Numbered from the stretch's first letter, positions 16,524-26,077 are shown. The stretch: DNA of 50,075 nt from Verrucomicrobiaceae bacterium E54 (GCA_022548915.1 JAKZES010000040.1:1-50075); one strand, 5' to 3'. Numbers and translations: made by a program. The notes: generated by a model not told the origin, from the letters alone.

Positions 16524-18464
16524 ATGAAACTCCAAACCCTCCCCGCCTTGTGGCGGATCCTGACCGTCGCCCTGGCAACCGTGGTGGCCCTGCCCGCCGC
16601 CATCTCCGAGCGACCGTCCCGCGACCTCAAGGAAGACGTCGTCGACACCCCCGCCATCGGCGACGGCCTGGTGCTGAGCAACGCCTTCCAGTCCCACATG
16701 GTGCTCCAGCGCGACAAACCGCTGAAGATCTGGGGTTGGGCGGCACCCGGCGAGGGAGTGACCGTCGCCTTCGCGGGTCAGAAGGCCGTGGCCAAGGCCG
16801 GCGACGACCGGGCCTGGAGCGTCACCCTCGAACCCATCCCCGCCAACGCCACGCCCCAAACGCTGACCGTCAGCAACAAGAACACGGAACTCGTGCTGGA
16901 GGACATCCTCGTCGGCGACGTCTGGATTCTCGGCGGCCAGAGCAATATGGAGTTCTCCATCGCCCAGGTGAACGACGGCCAGTTCGAGATCGCCTCGGCG
17001 AACTTCCCGAACCTGCGCCTGCTGTCGATGCCCGTCGGCAAGGGCTTCGACTCGGTTCCCAGCTTCGAGCGGCTGTGGGAATACAGCAGCTGGTCGAGTC
17101 GCCACTTCCGCAAGGGTGACTGGGAAGCCTGCACCCCGGAAACGGTGGCGGAATTCTCGGCGATCGGTTACATCTTCGGACGCCGGTTGGCGATGGCGAC
17201 CGACATCCCGATCGGCCTCATCGACGCCTCGCAGGGCGGCACCACCGTCGAGGCCTGGACACCCGAAGACGTCCTGAAGCAGCTCGAAGCCGAGGAAACC
17301 CGGGCCATGATGAAGGACTGGCAGGAAAAGATCGCCGCCTGGGACCCGAAGGCCGACCTCGAGCAGCGCGTCGCGAACTACGAGAAGAACATCGAGAAGA
17401 TGAAGCAGCGCGGCACCCCGAAGCCGACCGACCTCCGCCCAGGCCCGGTGGCCGACAAGAACCGCCCCGGCTGCCGCTACGCCAGCGCGATCGAGCCGCT
17501 CAAGGGCCTGGCCGTCGCCGGCGCGCTCTTCCACCAGGGCTTCAACAACTGCTTCGGCGGCTCCGAGGGCGCCCGCATGTACGGCCAGGTCTTCCCCGCG
17601 ATGATCACCGCCTGGCGGGCGACCTTCGACGACCCGAAACTGCCCTTCGGCATCATTTCGCTGTGCACCGCCGGCGAACCTCAGACCGAGGAAAACTTCC
17701 TCGAGCCGATGTACGATGCCGGCGCGCCGATCCGCGAGGCGCAATACCGGACCTTCGTCGATTTCCGTGAGTCCGGCGACGAAACGATCGGCTTCGTCAG
17801 CAGCTTCGACCAGCGCAAGAGCTGGTATCACCCGCAAATCAAGGTGCCGGTGGGCGAGCGGGCGGCAAAATGGGCGATGGTCACCCGCTACGGCCTGCTT
17901 GCCGGGCGCGATGCCGACCAACACTGGCTGCCTCCCGCCATCGACAAGGTCGAGGCGGTCGACGGCACGCTGCGCCTGACTTTCAACACCCAGGTCATGA
18001 TGCCCGACGACAGCACCAAGGACATGGTCGGCTTCGCCATCGCCGGAGAAGACCGGCATTTCCACATGGCCGAGGTGAACTACTACACCGATGGTAGAAT
18101 GGACAACAAGAACCGCCCGGTCTACCAGAAGAACGTCCTCGTCCTGAGCAGCCCGATGGCACCGACTCCGGTGCACTACCGCCACGCATGGGCGCGCAAC
18201 CCGCTGACCAACATCGTCAACAACCAGAGCATCCCCGTCGCCACCCAGCGCAGCGACGACTGGCCCCTCGAACAGGTGCCGCTCCAGCTCGAGAAACCCG
18301 AGAACATGGATGACCGGCAGTTCAATCGCTGGGCGGGAGGCCAGCAGAAGCGCGAGCTGAAGTTCGACGACACCGCGCGCCGGATCAAGGAGGCCAAGGC
18401 ACTGGTCGAGGAGCTCGAGGGGCCGTTCCTGGAAGAGAAGAAGAAGCGGGAGGAGGCGAAGTAG
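16524..18464 (+). CDS. Sialate O-acetylesterase-type SGNH hydrolase
   Basis: A 646-aa secreted esterase. The N-terminus carries a hydrophobic signal, then SNAFQSHMVLQRDKP, the standard opening of sialate 9-O-acetylesterases. The SGNH nucleophile motif GGQSNME (Ser140) follows, with GLIDASQGGTTVEAW as the block II/III glycine region. A lysine/glutamate-rich helix at about 255-295 and at the C-terminus is an elaboration. Family members remove O-acetyl groups from sialic acid or from plant and algal polysaccharides; the degradative neighbours favour polysaccharide deacetylation. The start was chosen at the ATG preceding the signal peptide. The gene is followed after three bases by the GDSL gene, so the two are probably co-transcribed. 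Confidence 0.85.
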   Translation: MKLQTLPALWRILTVALATVVALPAAISERPSRDLKEDVVDTPAIGDGLVLSNAFQSHMVLQRDKPLKIWGWAAPGEGVTVAFAGQKAVAKAGDDRAWSVTLEPIPANATPQTLTVSNKNTELVLEDILVGDVWILGGQSNMEFSIAQVNDGQFEIASANFPNLRLLSMPVGKGFDSVPSFERLWEYSSWSSRHFRKGDWEACTPETVAEFSAIGYIFGRRLAMATDIPIGLIDASQGGTTVEAWTPEDVLKQLEAEETRAMMKDWQEKIAAWDPKADLEQRVANYEKNIEKMKQRGTPKPTDLRPGPVADKNRPGCRYASAIEPLKGLAVAGALFHQGFNNCFGGSEGARMYGQVFPAMITAWRATFDDPKLPFGIISLCTAGEPQTEENFLEPMYDAGAPIREAQYRTFVDFRESGDETIGFVSSFDQRKSWYHPQIKVPVGERAAKWAMVTRYGLLAGRDADQHWLPPAIDKVEAVDGTLRLTFNTQVMMPDDSTKDMVGFAIAGEDRHFHMAEVNYYTDGRMDNKNRPVYQKNVLVLSSPMAPTPVHYRHAWARNPLTNIVNNQSIPVATQRSDDWPLEQVPLQLEKPENMDDRQFNRWAGGQQKRELKFDDTARRIKEAKALVEELEGPFLEEKKKREEAK

Positions 18465-18467
18465 CCG

Positions 18468-19547
18468 ATGCACGGCGCCCTGCGATCGATCACCGCGCTC
18501 GGCTGCCTTCTCGGGGCGGTCGGGGCGGAGGACACCCGCTGGTCCTTCTACGCCGGCGGCCGGATGACGGACGAGTCGGTGCTGTTCAGCGAGGACGTCG
18601 ATCCCCGCAGCGCCACCCTCCTCTTCAAGCCATCCAAGGTCCACTCGGTCTCCGCCGCCAATGGATCCCAAAAGTACGAGCAGGGCGTCGACTACACCGT
18701 CGACCTCGAGCAGGGCGTGCTGCGCCTGACGCCGGACTCACGCATCCCCTGCCCCCGGCTCTACGGGGGCGAGGGGCCCCGGTACAACCGCTTCCGGAAT
18801 CGCAAGGGTGAGGGAATGCTCTTCGGTGAAGGCGACCTTTTCCATAGCCTGCAGATCCGGGTCGACTACGACCACTCCGGCGACGAGTGGGACGGAAAAG
18901 CCTTCGTCCCGGAGAATCAGTCCGACCGCCTCCCCGGTCTCCATGAAAAGCTGGAGCGGAAGCAACCGCTCCGACTCTGCCTCATCGGCGACAGCATCTC
19001 GGTCGGCTACAACGCCTCGGATTTCGTGAAGGCCGAGCCGGGACAGCCCGCCTTTGGTGAGCTGGTGGCCAAGGAGCTGCAGGCGATGACCGAAGTGGAG
19101 TTCCAGAACGTCTCACGGGCCGGCGCGACCGCCTCATGGGGACTCAAGCAACTCGACCGTGTCGAGTCCCCCGACCTCGTGATGATCGCCTTCGGCATGA
19201 ACGACGGCAACCGGGCGGGCAGCACTCCGGCTTACGAGAAGAACGTCCGCACCATGATCACCGCCTTGCGGAAAGATCAACCGGAACTGGAGATCGTGCT
19301 GGTGGCGAACATGCTGCCCAATGAGGAGTTCCGCGCCCACCAGACCCACTTCGAAAACCGGGACGCCCTGAAACGCATCGCTGCCGACCTCGACCATCTC
19401 GCAGTGGCCGACGTCATGTCCGTGACCGCCGCGATGCTCGAGCGCAAGAAGTTCGCCGACATCTGCGGCAACCACGTCAACCACCCCAACGACTTCATCC
19501 ACCGCCTCTACGCCTCGGTGATCCTGAGGACGCTCGGGGCGGAATGA
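18468..19547 (+). CDS. Secreted SGNH/GDSL esterase with N-terminal beta domain
   Basis: A 359-aa exported protein (signal TALGCLLGAVGA). Residues 20-150 are a beta-rich domain. The SGNH domain has CLIGDSISVGYN with nucleophile Ser176, then SRAGATASWG, IAFGMNDGNRAG and NHVNHPNDFIHRLYA with the C-terminal Asp/His. This matches carbohydrate acetyl esterases resembling CE2/CE3 or rhamnogalacturonan acetylesterase. Only three bases separate it from the upstream sialate-type esterase. Together they suggest paired deacetylation of an acetylated glycan. Confidence 0.85.
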   Translation: MHGALRSITALGCLLGAVGAEDTRWSFYAGGRMTDESVLFSEDVDPRSATLLFKPSKVHSVSAANGSQKYEQGVDYTVDLEQGVLRLTPDSRIPCPRLYGGEGPRYNRFRNRKGEGMLFGEGDLFHSLQIRVDYDHSGDEWDGKAFVPENQSDRLPGLHEKLERKQPLRLCLIGDSISVGYNASDFVKAEPGQPAFGELVAKELQAMTEVEFQNVSRAGATASWGLKQLDRVESPDLVMIAFGMNDGNRAGSTPAYEKNVRTMITALRKDQPELEIVLVANMLPNEEFRAHQTHFENRDALKRIAADLDHLAVADVMSVTAAMLERKKFADICGNHVNHPNDFIHRLYASVILRTLGAE

Positions 19548-19688
19548 AGCTCGTGAGGCCGTTCACGGCCAGGGGTGGCCACTGCTGTTCTCCGCCTCGA
19601 CTCCCGGCCCTCAAAACGAGGAGGCATTCGGGCTTCCCTTTCCGCGGGGCTTTTGTGCAGGATGGGAAGACTATTATCCCCCATCGGC

Positions 19689-20618
19689 ATGCATCGACTC
19701 ATTCTTCCCCTCGCCCTCGCCGCCAGCCTCGCCTCTCTCACCAGCGCCCAGATCACGTCCAACTGGACGGGCGCCGTCGACCAGCAGTGGCAGAATTTTG
19801 TCAACTGGGACAACAACACGGTGCCCAACAACGCCGGCCTGAACACCTACAACGCCTTCCTCGGCGGTGGCTCGGGGTTGGTCTTCCTCAACGCGAACAA
19901 CACGCTGGAGAGCATGACCTTGCAGGCGGGCGCGGCGCTGTCGATCAGCAACGGCTTCACCTTCACCGTCCGGGATTCGGTCATCAACGGTGGCGAAATC
20001 CGCCTCGAGGGGAACACCAGCGCTTCCCGGTTCTCCATCAACGACTCGTCCGGCGACCTGGCGGTGCAGCTCTCCGGCAGCGGCACGATTGTCCTCGACC
20101 ATCCGCAGGACCGGATCGGCGGCATCACCAACCACGTGCTGGTCCACGCCGCGGCCCACACAATTTCCGGCCACGGGCAACTCGGGACGAATTCGATCAA
20201 CCTCGTCAACCACGGCGCGATCGCGGCCGATGTGACGGGCGAGGTGCTGGTGGTCGACCCGATCTCGAGCTTCCAAAACGACGGCGGCACGTTGACCGCG
20301 AGTTCGGGTGCGACGGCCCGCTTCGAGCCCGGCAACTACGGCGTGGCGAACAGCGGAAGGTTCATCATCGGCGACGGCTCGACCTTCGACCTGCGCGGGG
20401 GGACCTGGAGCGACCTGACCCTTGAAATCGACGACCAGCTCGCGGTCGATGCCGAGTTTTCCTTCGACCTCTCGGGCTGGAGGGCGGCCGGCCCGAACCG
20501 GGAGATCCTGTCCGACACGGGCGGCGTGCGCACGCTGCGCTTCTACGACACGGTCGCGCTCGGGGCGGGCGGGCGATTGTTCACGCGCTTCCGCGGCGAC
20601 GGGAACGCCGAGCCCTGA
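19689..20618 (+). CDS. Secreted beta-helix-like repeat protein, no anchor seen
   Basis: A 309-aa protein starting at MHRLILPLALAASLASLTSA, a clear signal peptide. The mature part opens SNWTGAVDQQWQNFVNWDNN and continues as short beta-strand repeats (NGGEIRLEGN, GSGTIVLDHPQDRI, VNHGAIAADVTGE, NSGRFIIGDGS). This resembles the autotransporter-like or PEP-CTERM surface proteins frequent in Verrucomicrobiota. Those normally end in a PEP motif, hydrophobic helix and arginines. This one stops after FRGDGNAEP, so it is either truncated or genuinely anchor-free. The longer open frame to 19575 lacks a better start. Confidence 0.7.
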   Translation: MHRLILPLALAASLASLTSAQITSNWTGAVDQQWQNFVNWDNNTVPNNAGLNTYNAFLGGGSGLVFLNANNTLESMTLQAGAALSISNGFTFTVRDSVINGGEIRLEGNTSASRFSINDSSGDLAVQLSGSGTIVLDHPQDRIGGITNHVLVHAAAHTISGHGQLGTNSINLVNHGAIAADVTGEVLVVDPISSFQNDGGTLTASSGATARFEPGNYGVANSGRFIIGDGSTFDLRGGTWSDLTLEIDDQLAVDAEFSFDLSGWRAAGPNREILSDTGGVRTLRFYDTVALGAGGRLFTRFRGDGNAEP

Positions 20619-20752
20619 AGCGGGCGGCCGTCTATTTTTGAAAGTTCCGCGTCCCCGCCGCGCTATTGGAGGTGCGAACCCTGATGACCGGGTCGGAGCC
20701 TGCCTCGCAACGAGGTTTCCGCGCCACCGCCCCACCGACCGCAACCACCGCC

Positions 20753-22897
20753 ATGAAAACGAAATCCATCCTCACGATCGCGCTGATCGGCCTGACCCTC
20801 GGCGCGCCGAACGCCTGGGCGAAGAAGAAACAGCAGCCCGAACCGGCCCCGCTCTCGCTGGCCGGCCAGCAGCTTGAAGCCCAGTATGCCAGACAATTCG
20901 AAGCCCTGAAGCAGGAGATCCTCGCTGCCCTGCCGGCGGTCAACGACACGAAGAAGGCCGCCTTCCTCGCCGCCCGCGAGGCCGAGGTCGCCGCCGACGC
21001 CACCCTCAAGCAAGCCCAGGCCGACATGGCCGAGATCAAGAAGGCCGAAGGTGCGGTGGCCCACGCCAAGGGCAAGTGGATCGGTGGTGCCGACAAGGGC
21101 ATCGCCGAGGCCAGAAAGAAGTTCGCCGCAGCCAAAACCGATGCCGAGAAGGCGGCCGCCAAGGAGGAGCTCGCCAAGTGGGAACAGAACCGCGCCGATG
21201 GGGTTGCCGCCCTCAAGGAACGCCAGGCCAAGCTCGACGCCGTGCTGGCCAGGAAACCCCAGCTTGAGAAGGCAATCGAGCAGGCGACCGAGAAGCGCGA
21301 CGCCGCCAAGGCCGCCACCCTGCAGGCGGTCAAGAACCTCGGGCTGGATCCGGTGCTCACCAGCGACGAGCGCGACGCCAGTCTGGCGAAGTTCGTGGTG
21401 ATGATGGAAGTCACGCCCGGCGGACTCGCCGCCTATGCCGACCAGGGCAACCAGCAGCTGATGCTCATCGACCAGTTGCTCTCGGATGACGAACTGCTGG
21501 TCCGGATGGTCAAAGCCGACGGCGCCGCGGAGGGCAACTACGGTCGCGCTATGGAGATCCTCCGCGACATCTCCAAGGCCAGTGCCAAGTCGAAGGAAGG
21601 CCCGCTGAACCGCCTGGCCCTTGCCGTGGCGCTCGAGCATGCTTCGCCGATCAAGCAGCGCAACGCCGTCGCCGACACCACCGCCCCGGAGTTCGTCGAC
21701 CCGGTGAAGCGCTACCTGCACTTCGAAAAGGCCTTCCTCGACAAGGAACTCGACCCGGCCTTTGAAGACCTCAGCACCTGGGACTACCGCATGGTGGTCG
21801 ATGGCGAGGAGCCCGACAAGATCCTCACCTGGGGCCGCGAGATGCTCCGCAACTATCGGCCGGACCAGGTCACCAAGCCCGACTACCGCTGGCGCTACGT
21901 CGAACTCGTCCGCAGCGACATCCGCTACGGCTCGCAGGACAACCAGTTCGACGAGCCGGAACTCCAGTTCTTCCAGAACATCCTCAAGAATGGCGGCATC
22001 TGCGGTCGCCGCGCCTTCATCGGCCGCTTCATCCTGCGCGCCTTCGGGATTCCGACGACGGCCCGTCCGCAGCCCGGCCATGCCGCGCTCGCCCACTGGA
22101 CGCCCGATGGCTGGGTGATCTGCCTTGGCGGCGGCTGGGGCGCCGGCAACACCAAGGGCCGCTACGGCAAGGACCTCGATTTTCTGGCCAACACGCAGGC
22201 CCGCATGGCGGGCGACGACTTCATGCAGGTCAAGCGCGCCCAGTGGATCGGCGACGTGATGGGCGAGCCGCGCGTGTTCGGCTTCCACTCCAGAACCCAG
22301 CCCCAGTTCTGGTATGGCGTGTCGCTCTACATCCAGAAGGGCATCATCGAGGCCTCGAATGCCAAGACCCTCGCCGCCGTGGGCGAGGACATCGGCGAGG
22401 CCAACGTCACCAAGGAGAAGATCGAACTGACCAAGGTCACCATCACCGAAGAGGACCGGAAGATTCACCTTGATGACAAGGGTGCGATCATCATCCCGGC
22501 GGCAGCCACCAGCGAGCCGACCAAGAGCACCGGCGAGATCATCTTCATGGACAGCGTGCTCGGCGGAAAGCAACTGCACTACAGCCGCAACGGCGGCAAC
22601 CCGGTCTTCAAGTACAGCTTCGAAGCGCCGGCGGCCGGCAGCTACGAACTCACGGCAAAACTCGTGACTCCGAGCTGGCAGCAGAACCTGATGCTCACCG
22701 CCAACGGCGCCAAGGATCCGGTCGAGATCCCCCTGCCCTTCACGGTCGGCATGTGGGGCGAGACCAAGCCGGTGACGATCGAACTGAAGAAGGGGCAAAA
22801 CACCCTCAGCTTCACCCGCAGGAGCGACGGACAGGCGAAGGGATTCTCCATCAAGGAATTCAAGCTGACCCCGGTCGGCGGGCAGGCGCGCCGCTGA
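20753..22897 (+). CDS. Periplasmic coiled-coil protein with transglutaminase-like core
   Basis: A 714-aa exported protein. The signal (LTIALIGLTLGAPNAWA) is followed by a highly charged, Ala/Lys/Glu-rich region to about residue 215, predicted to be a long coiled coil. Residues 340-500 resemble a transglutaminase-like domain: NGGICGRRAF holds Cys417, and GHAALAHWTPDGW holds His443/His448 and Asp452, followed by VICLGGGWGAGN. The C-terminal 140 residues look like a carbohydrate-binding beta-sandwich (YELTAKLVTPSW, PVTIELKKGQNTLSF). Cys, His and Asp are all available, but their spacing differs from classic enzymes, so peptide hydrolysis or crosslinking is only inferred. A terminator follows the gene. 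Confidence 0.65.
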   Translation: MKTKSILTIALIGLTLGAPNAWAKKKQQPEPAPLSLAGQQLEAQYARQFEALKQEILAALPAVNDTKKAAFLAAREAEVAADATLKQAQADMAEIKKAEGAVAHAKGKWIGGADKGIAEARKKFAAAKTDAEKAAAKEELAKWEQNRADGVAALKERQAKLDAVLARKPQLEKAIEQATEKRDAAKAATLQAVKNLGLDPVLTSDERDASLAKFVVMMEVTPGGLAAYADQGNQQLMLIDQLLSDDELLVRMVKADGAAEGNYGRAMEILRDISKASAKSKEGPLNRLALAVALEHASPIKQRNAVADTTAPEFVDPVKRYLHFEKAFLDKELDPAFEDLSTWDYRMVVDGEEPDKILTWGREMLRNYRPDQVTKPDYRWRYVELVRSDIRYGSQDNQFDEPELQFFQNILKNGGICGRRAFIGRFILRAFGIPTTARPQPGHAALAHWTPDGWVICLGGGWGAGNTKGRYGKDLDFLANTQARMAGDDFMQVKRAQWIGDVMGEPRVFGFHSRTQPQFWYGVSLYIQKGIIEASNAKTLAAVGEDIGEANVTKEKIELTKVTITEEDRKIHLDDKGAIIIPAAATSEPTKSTGEIIFMDSVLGGKQLHYSRNGGNPVFKYSFEAPAAGSYELTAKLVTPSWQQNLMLTANGAKDPVEIPLPFTVGMWGETKPVTIELKKGQNTLSFTRRSDGQAKGFSIKEFKLTPVGGQARR

Positions 22898-22923
22898 GCC
22901 GGCCACATCCTGATCGAATCACG

Positions 22924-22955
22924 CCGCCCCGTTCCTTGCGGACGGGGCGGTTTTT
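22924..22955 (+). terminator. Rho-independent terminator after the transglutaminase-like gene
   Basis: Stem CCGCCCCGT (22924-22932) pairs with ACGGGGCGG (22942-22950) across a nine-base loop, followed by TTTTT. It lies 27 bases after the stop codon and just before the sulfatase ATG. Confidence 0.9.
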
Positions 22956-22975
22956 CGTTTCCATCCACTCTCCGC

Positions 22976-24298
22976 ATGAAATCCATCCCGCTTTTCCTGC
23001 TCTCCACACTGCTTTTGCTGCCCCTCACTCATGGCGAGTCAAAGCGGCCAAACTTCCTGATCATCTTCATCGATGACCTGGGCTACGGCGATCCGGGTTG
23101 CTACGGCAACCCCGGGATCGAAACACCCCACATCGACCGCCTCGCCGAACAGGGCACCCGCTTCACCTCCTTCTACGCCCAAACGGTCTGCGGGCCGTCC
23201 CGCGGAGCCTTGATGACCGGCCGGTATCCGAAACGAATCGGCGGCGGCTGGCAGACAAATGCCAACGAAGTCTTCATCTCGGAAATCCTGCAGGAGGCCG
23301 GCTACCGCACCGGCTGCATCGGCAAGTGGGACATGTCCCGCCGTCGCTATCAGGAAAAGCTGGTCCCGAACTCTCAGGGGTTCGACCACTACTTCGGCGC
23401 GCTTGGCGCGAACGACGCCAACAAGGTCACCCTCTACGAGAACCGGGAAAAGCTTGAGACCACCGAGGACATGGCCGGGCTGTCCCGACTCTTCACCGAC
23501 AAGGGTATCGAGTTCCTCGAGCAGCAGAACGCCGATCAACCCTTCTTCCTCTATCTCGCCCACACCATGATGCACGTGGTCATCGATGCCTCGCCGGAGT
23601 TCCGCGACAAGACCGGCAAGGGACTCTATGCCGACACACTGGTCGAACTCGACCATGAGATCGGTCGTCTACTGAGGAAACTCGACGAACTCGGACTGGC
23701 GGAGGACACCCTGGTTCTCTTCACCTCGGACAACGGCCCATGGTCGAACGACGTGAAGCGCCAGCGCGCGAAGAATGCCCGATACGTCGAGTGGACCGAA
23801 GGCCCCGAAACGGCCTGGGGGCGATCCGGTCCGCTGCGCGGTGCCAAGGCCACGACCTGGGAAGGCGGGGTGCGCGTGCCCGGCATGGTCCGCTGGCCCG
23901 GCCGGGTGGCCGCCGGCACCACCCGCGATGCCATGATTTCCACCCTCGATGTCCTTCCGACCTTCGCCGCGCTCGCGGGCGTGGCCGACGCCGTGCCGGA
24001 CGACCGCCCGATCGACGGCTTCGACCAGACCGGACTGCTGCTCGGCAAGAGCGCAGAGGGTGCCCGGGACCATTTCTTTTACTACGACGAGGGTGAGCTG
24101 CAGGCGGTCCGCAAGGGGCCGTGGAAGCTCAGGCTGCCGGGATTGAAGAAGCTGAGAAAATGGCCCGACCTCGACCGGGGCACGCAGGAAGTGGAGCTCT
24201 ACCATCTCGAAAACGATCTCGCGGAATCCAACAACGTCGCGGCGGAGCACCCCGACGTGGTGCGGGAACTCACCGCGTTCGCAAAGGAGGCGGAATAA
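22976..24298 (+). CDS. Secreted sulfatase (arylsulfatase family)
   Basis: A 440-aa exported formylglycine sulfatase. After a signal peptide ending THG comes RPNFLIIFIDDLGYGDPGCYG with metal-binding Asp33-Asp34. The modification motif CGPSRGALMTGRYP follows with Cys72 as the residue oxidised to formylglycine, and later blocks include TLVLFTSDNGPWSN and GAKATTWEGGVRVPGMVRWP. All core residues are present, so it should be active if a formylglycine-generating enzyme exists elsewhere. It probably removes sulfate esters from polysaccharides, consistent with neighbouring esterases and lyases. The length is normal for the compact members of the family. Confidence 0.93.
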   Translation: MKSIPLFLLSTLLLLPLTHGESKRPNFLIIFIDDLGYGDPGCYGNPGIETPHIDRLAEQGTRFTSFYAQTVCGPSRGALMTGRYPKRIGGGWQTNANEVFISEILQEAGYRTGCIGKWDMSRRRYQEKLVPNSQGFDHYFGALGANDANKVTLYENREKLETTEDMAGLSRLFTDKGIEFLEQQNADQPFFLYLAHTMMHVVIDASPEFRDKTGKGLYADTLVELDHEIGRLLRKLDELGLAEDTLVLFTSDNGPWSNDVKRQRAKNARYVEWTEGPETAWGRSGPLRGAKATTWEGGVRVPGMVRWPGRVAAGTTRDAMISTLDVLPTFAALAGVADAVPDDRPIDGFDQTGLLLGKSAEGARDHFFYYDEGELQAVRKGPWKLRLPGLKKLRKWPDLDRGTQEVELYHLENDLAESNNVAAEHPDVVRELTAFAKEAE

Positions 24299-24401
24299 AG
24301 AGACTGCAGGCACCGACCGCAGCGAACAGGCTCGAAAACCCCGATAGCGTTCCCTCGACAACTGGCCGCGGCGTGTGAGAATCCCCCCGTTTCACCCGTA
24401 A

Positions 24402-25850
24402 ATGCCAAGCATGAGCACCCTTGCCCGCCGTACTTTTCTCGGTCAGTCCCTCGCGACGGCCGCCGCCACCTTCGCCATCACCGGCCGTGGCCTCGCCGCA
24501 CCGAGTGAGACCCTCCGCGCCGCGGTGATCGGGCTCGGGGGGCGGGGCATGAAGCTGGCCGGCGAGGCCGCCGGCATTCCGGGCCTGACCATCACCTGGC
24601 TGGTCGATCCCGACGAGACCCGCGCTCGCGGCGCAAAGAAGATCGCGCCCGATGCCAGGGTCTCCCAGGACCTGCGTGAGGCGCTCGACGACAAGGATGT
24701 GGATGTGGTGATCATCGCCACCTGCAACCACTGGCACTGCCTCGCCGCGATCTGGGCCTGCCAGGCGGGCAAGGACGTCTATGTCGAAAAGCCGCTCGGC
24801 CACAACATCGCCGAACAGCGCCGTCTGGTCGAGATTTCCGAAGCCGAAGGCCGGATCGTGCAGGTCGGAACCCAGCAGCGCTCCGACGGGGTGCAGGACG
24901 AAATCCGGGCGTTCCTTCATGATGAGAAGGGCCTCGGGGAGATCCAGTACATCCGCGCCAACCGCTACGGCGTGCGGGAGCCGGTGAAGAAGATCCCGGG
25001 TGCCCTCAAGATCCCGGCGGGCGTCGACTACGACCTCTGGTGCGGACCGGCCGAAAAGCGCGAACTGCACCGCAGCGGCCTCCACTACGACTGGCACTGG
25101 GACTGGAACACCGGCAACGGCGAAATGGGCAACTGGGGCGTCCACATCATCGACGACGTGCGCAACGTCGGCCTGGCCGACAAGGTCGGCCTGCCGAAGC
25201 GGCTGCTCGCCGGAGGCGGCCGCCTCGTCTGGGAAGACGCGGTGGAAACCCCGAACGTTCACTTCGCGTATTTCGACACCGGCTCGACTCCGGTCATCTT
25301 CGACCTCACCAACCTGCCGATCAAGCCGGGCTCCAAGTCCGCGCCCGGCTACCTGAGCACCCGCAGCGGCTACACGGTGCACTGCGAAGGCGGTCGCTAC
25401 AGCGGCGGACGCGGCGGCGGCGCGGCCTACGACAAGGACGGCAAGCGCATCCGGAAGTTCAGCGGCAACGGCGGCCGCGGCCACATCGCCAACTTCATCC
25501 AGGCGGTCCGCGAACGGAAGCGCTCCATTCTCAATGCCGACGTGCTGCAGGGCCACTACTCGAGCGCCTGGTGCGAACTCGCCAACGTCGCCTACCGCAC
25601 CGGCTCCGGCTACTCGCGGGAGCAGGCACTCGAGATCAACGCTTCGATGCCGGCCTGGGGCGCGCTTCTGGACGAAGCCAACGAGCGCCTCTCGGCCCAC
25701 GGAATCTCATTCGACAGCCCCGGCGTCGCCCTCAGTCCGGTGCTCGAGATGGACACCGCCACCGAGCAGTTCACCGGCGCGATGGCCGGCAAGGCCAATG
25801 CCTTCCTCAGCGGCCACTACCGCCAGGGCTTCGAACTGCCCAAGGCGTGA
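24402..25850 (+). CDS. Tat-exported Gfo/Idh/MocA oxidoreductase
   Basis: A 482-aa NAD(P)-dependent sugar oxidoreductase-family protein. The N-terminus has a twin-arginine signal (LARRTFLGQSLATAAATF). The Rossmann domain opens LRAAVIGLGGRGMKLAGEA, with EKPLGHN as the family catalytic-lysine block and a HYDWHWDWNTGNGEMGNWGV segment typical of the secreted subgroup. Such proteins carry tightly bound cofactor and act in the periplasm, often oxidising sugars at C3 or interconverting keto-sugars. The start could be ATG 24402 or ATG 24411 (MSTLARRTF); the second is closer to the Tat motif. It opens a region also containing DUF1080 proteins and an MFS permease, consistent with keto-sugar metabolism. 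Confidence 0.88.
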   Translation: MPSMSTLARRTFLGQSLATAAATFAITGRGLAAPSETLRAAVIGLGGRGMKLAGEAAGIPGLTITWLVDPDETRARGAKKIAPDARVSQDLREALDDKDVDVVIIATCNHWHCLAAIWACQAGKDVYVEKPLGHNIAEQRRLVEISEAEGRIVQVGTQQRSDGVQDEIRAFLHDEKGLGEIQYIRANRYGVREPVKKIPGALKIPAGVDYDLWCGPAEKRELHRSGLHYDWHWDWNTGNGEMGNWGVHIIDDVRNVGLADKVGLPKRLLAGGGRLVWEDAVETPNVHFAYFDTGSTPVIFDLTNLPIKPGSKSAPGYLSTRSGYTVHCEGGRYSGGRGGGAAYDKDGKRIRKFSGNGGRGHIANFIQAVRERKRSILNADVLQGHYSSAWCELANVAYRTGSGYSREQALEINASMPAWGALLDEANERLSAHGISFDSPGVALSPVLEMDTATEQFTGAMAGKANAFLSGHYRQGFELPKA

Positions 25851-26077
25851 ATCGGGAGGGCGGGTTTCAAACCCGCTGCCGCCGACACCATTGCGGGAAT
25901 GGGTGAAGCGACTTCGAAAGTCGGCCTCCCCATTCCTCCCTCAGCGATACGGCTGAAAGCGCAGACAGCGCGCGCGGGCAGCGGCCCGCAGGCGTAGTCG
26001 CACGTCCTTGCGGGTGCCAGGGGTGCGCTGCCTCATGCGGATTCCGAAGCTCGCCGACGGCGGCGCTGTCGCCCGGC
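25851..26077. repeat. Repeat-rich intergenic DNA with two TTC-type palindromes
   Basis: GCGGGTTTCAAACCCGC at 25860-25876 and CGACTTCGAAAGTCG at 25909-25923 lie 32 bases apart. The remainder (about 25940-26070) resembles a dispersed repeat, reading on the minus strand as an Arg-rich spurious peptide (RMRQRTPGTRKDVRLRLRAA). I see no gene here. The dispersed nature is inferred from style and memory, not from a search. Confidence 0.5.

Noticed and set aside
16512-18671. A 719-codon minus-strand open frame opposite the sialate esterase
   Set aside because: Composition is Val/Gly/Arg/Asp-rich, as expected for the antisense of a GC-rich gene. The plus strand has GGQSNME and a signal peptide.
20663-22906. 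A 747-codon minus-strand open frame opposite the coiled-coil protein
   Set aside because: Antisense of the Ala/Lys/Glu-rich coiled coil gives Leu/Gly-rich low-complexity sequence that mimics a membrane protein. The plus strand has the real signal peptide and domains.
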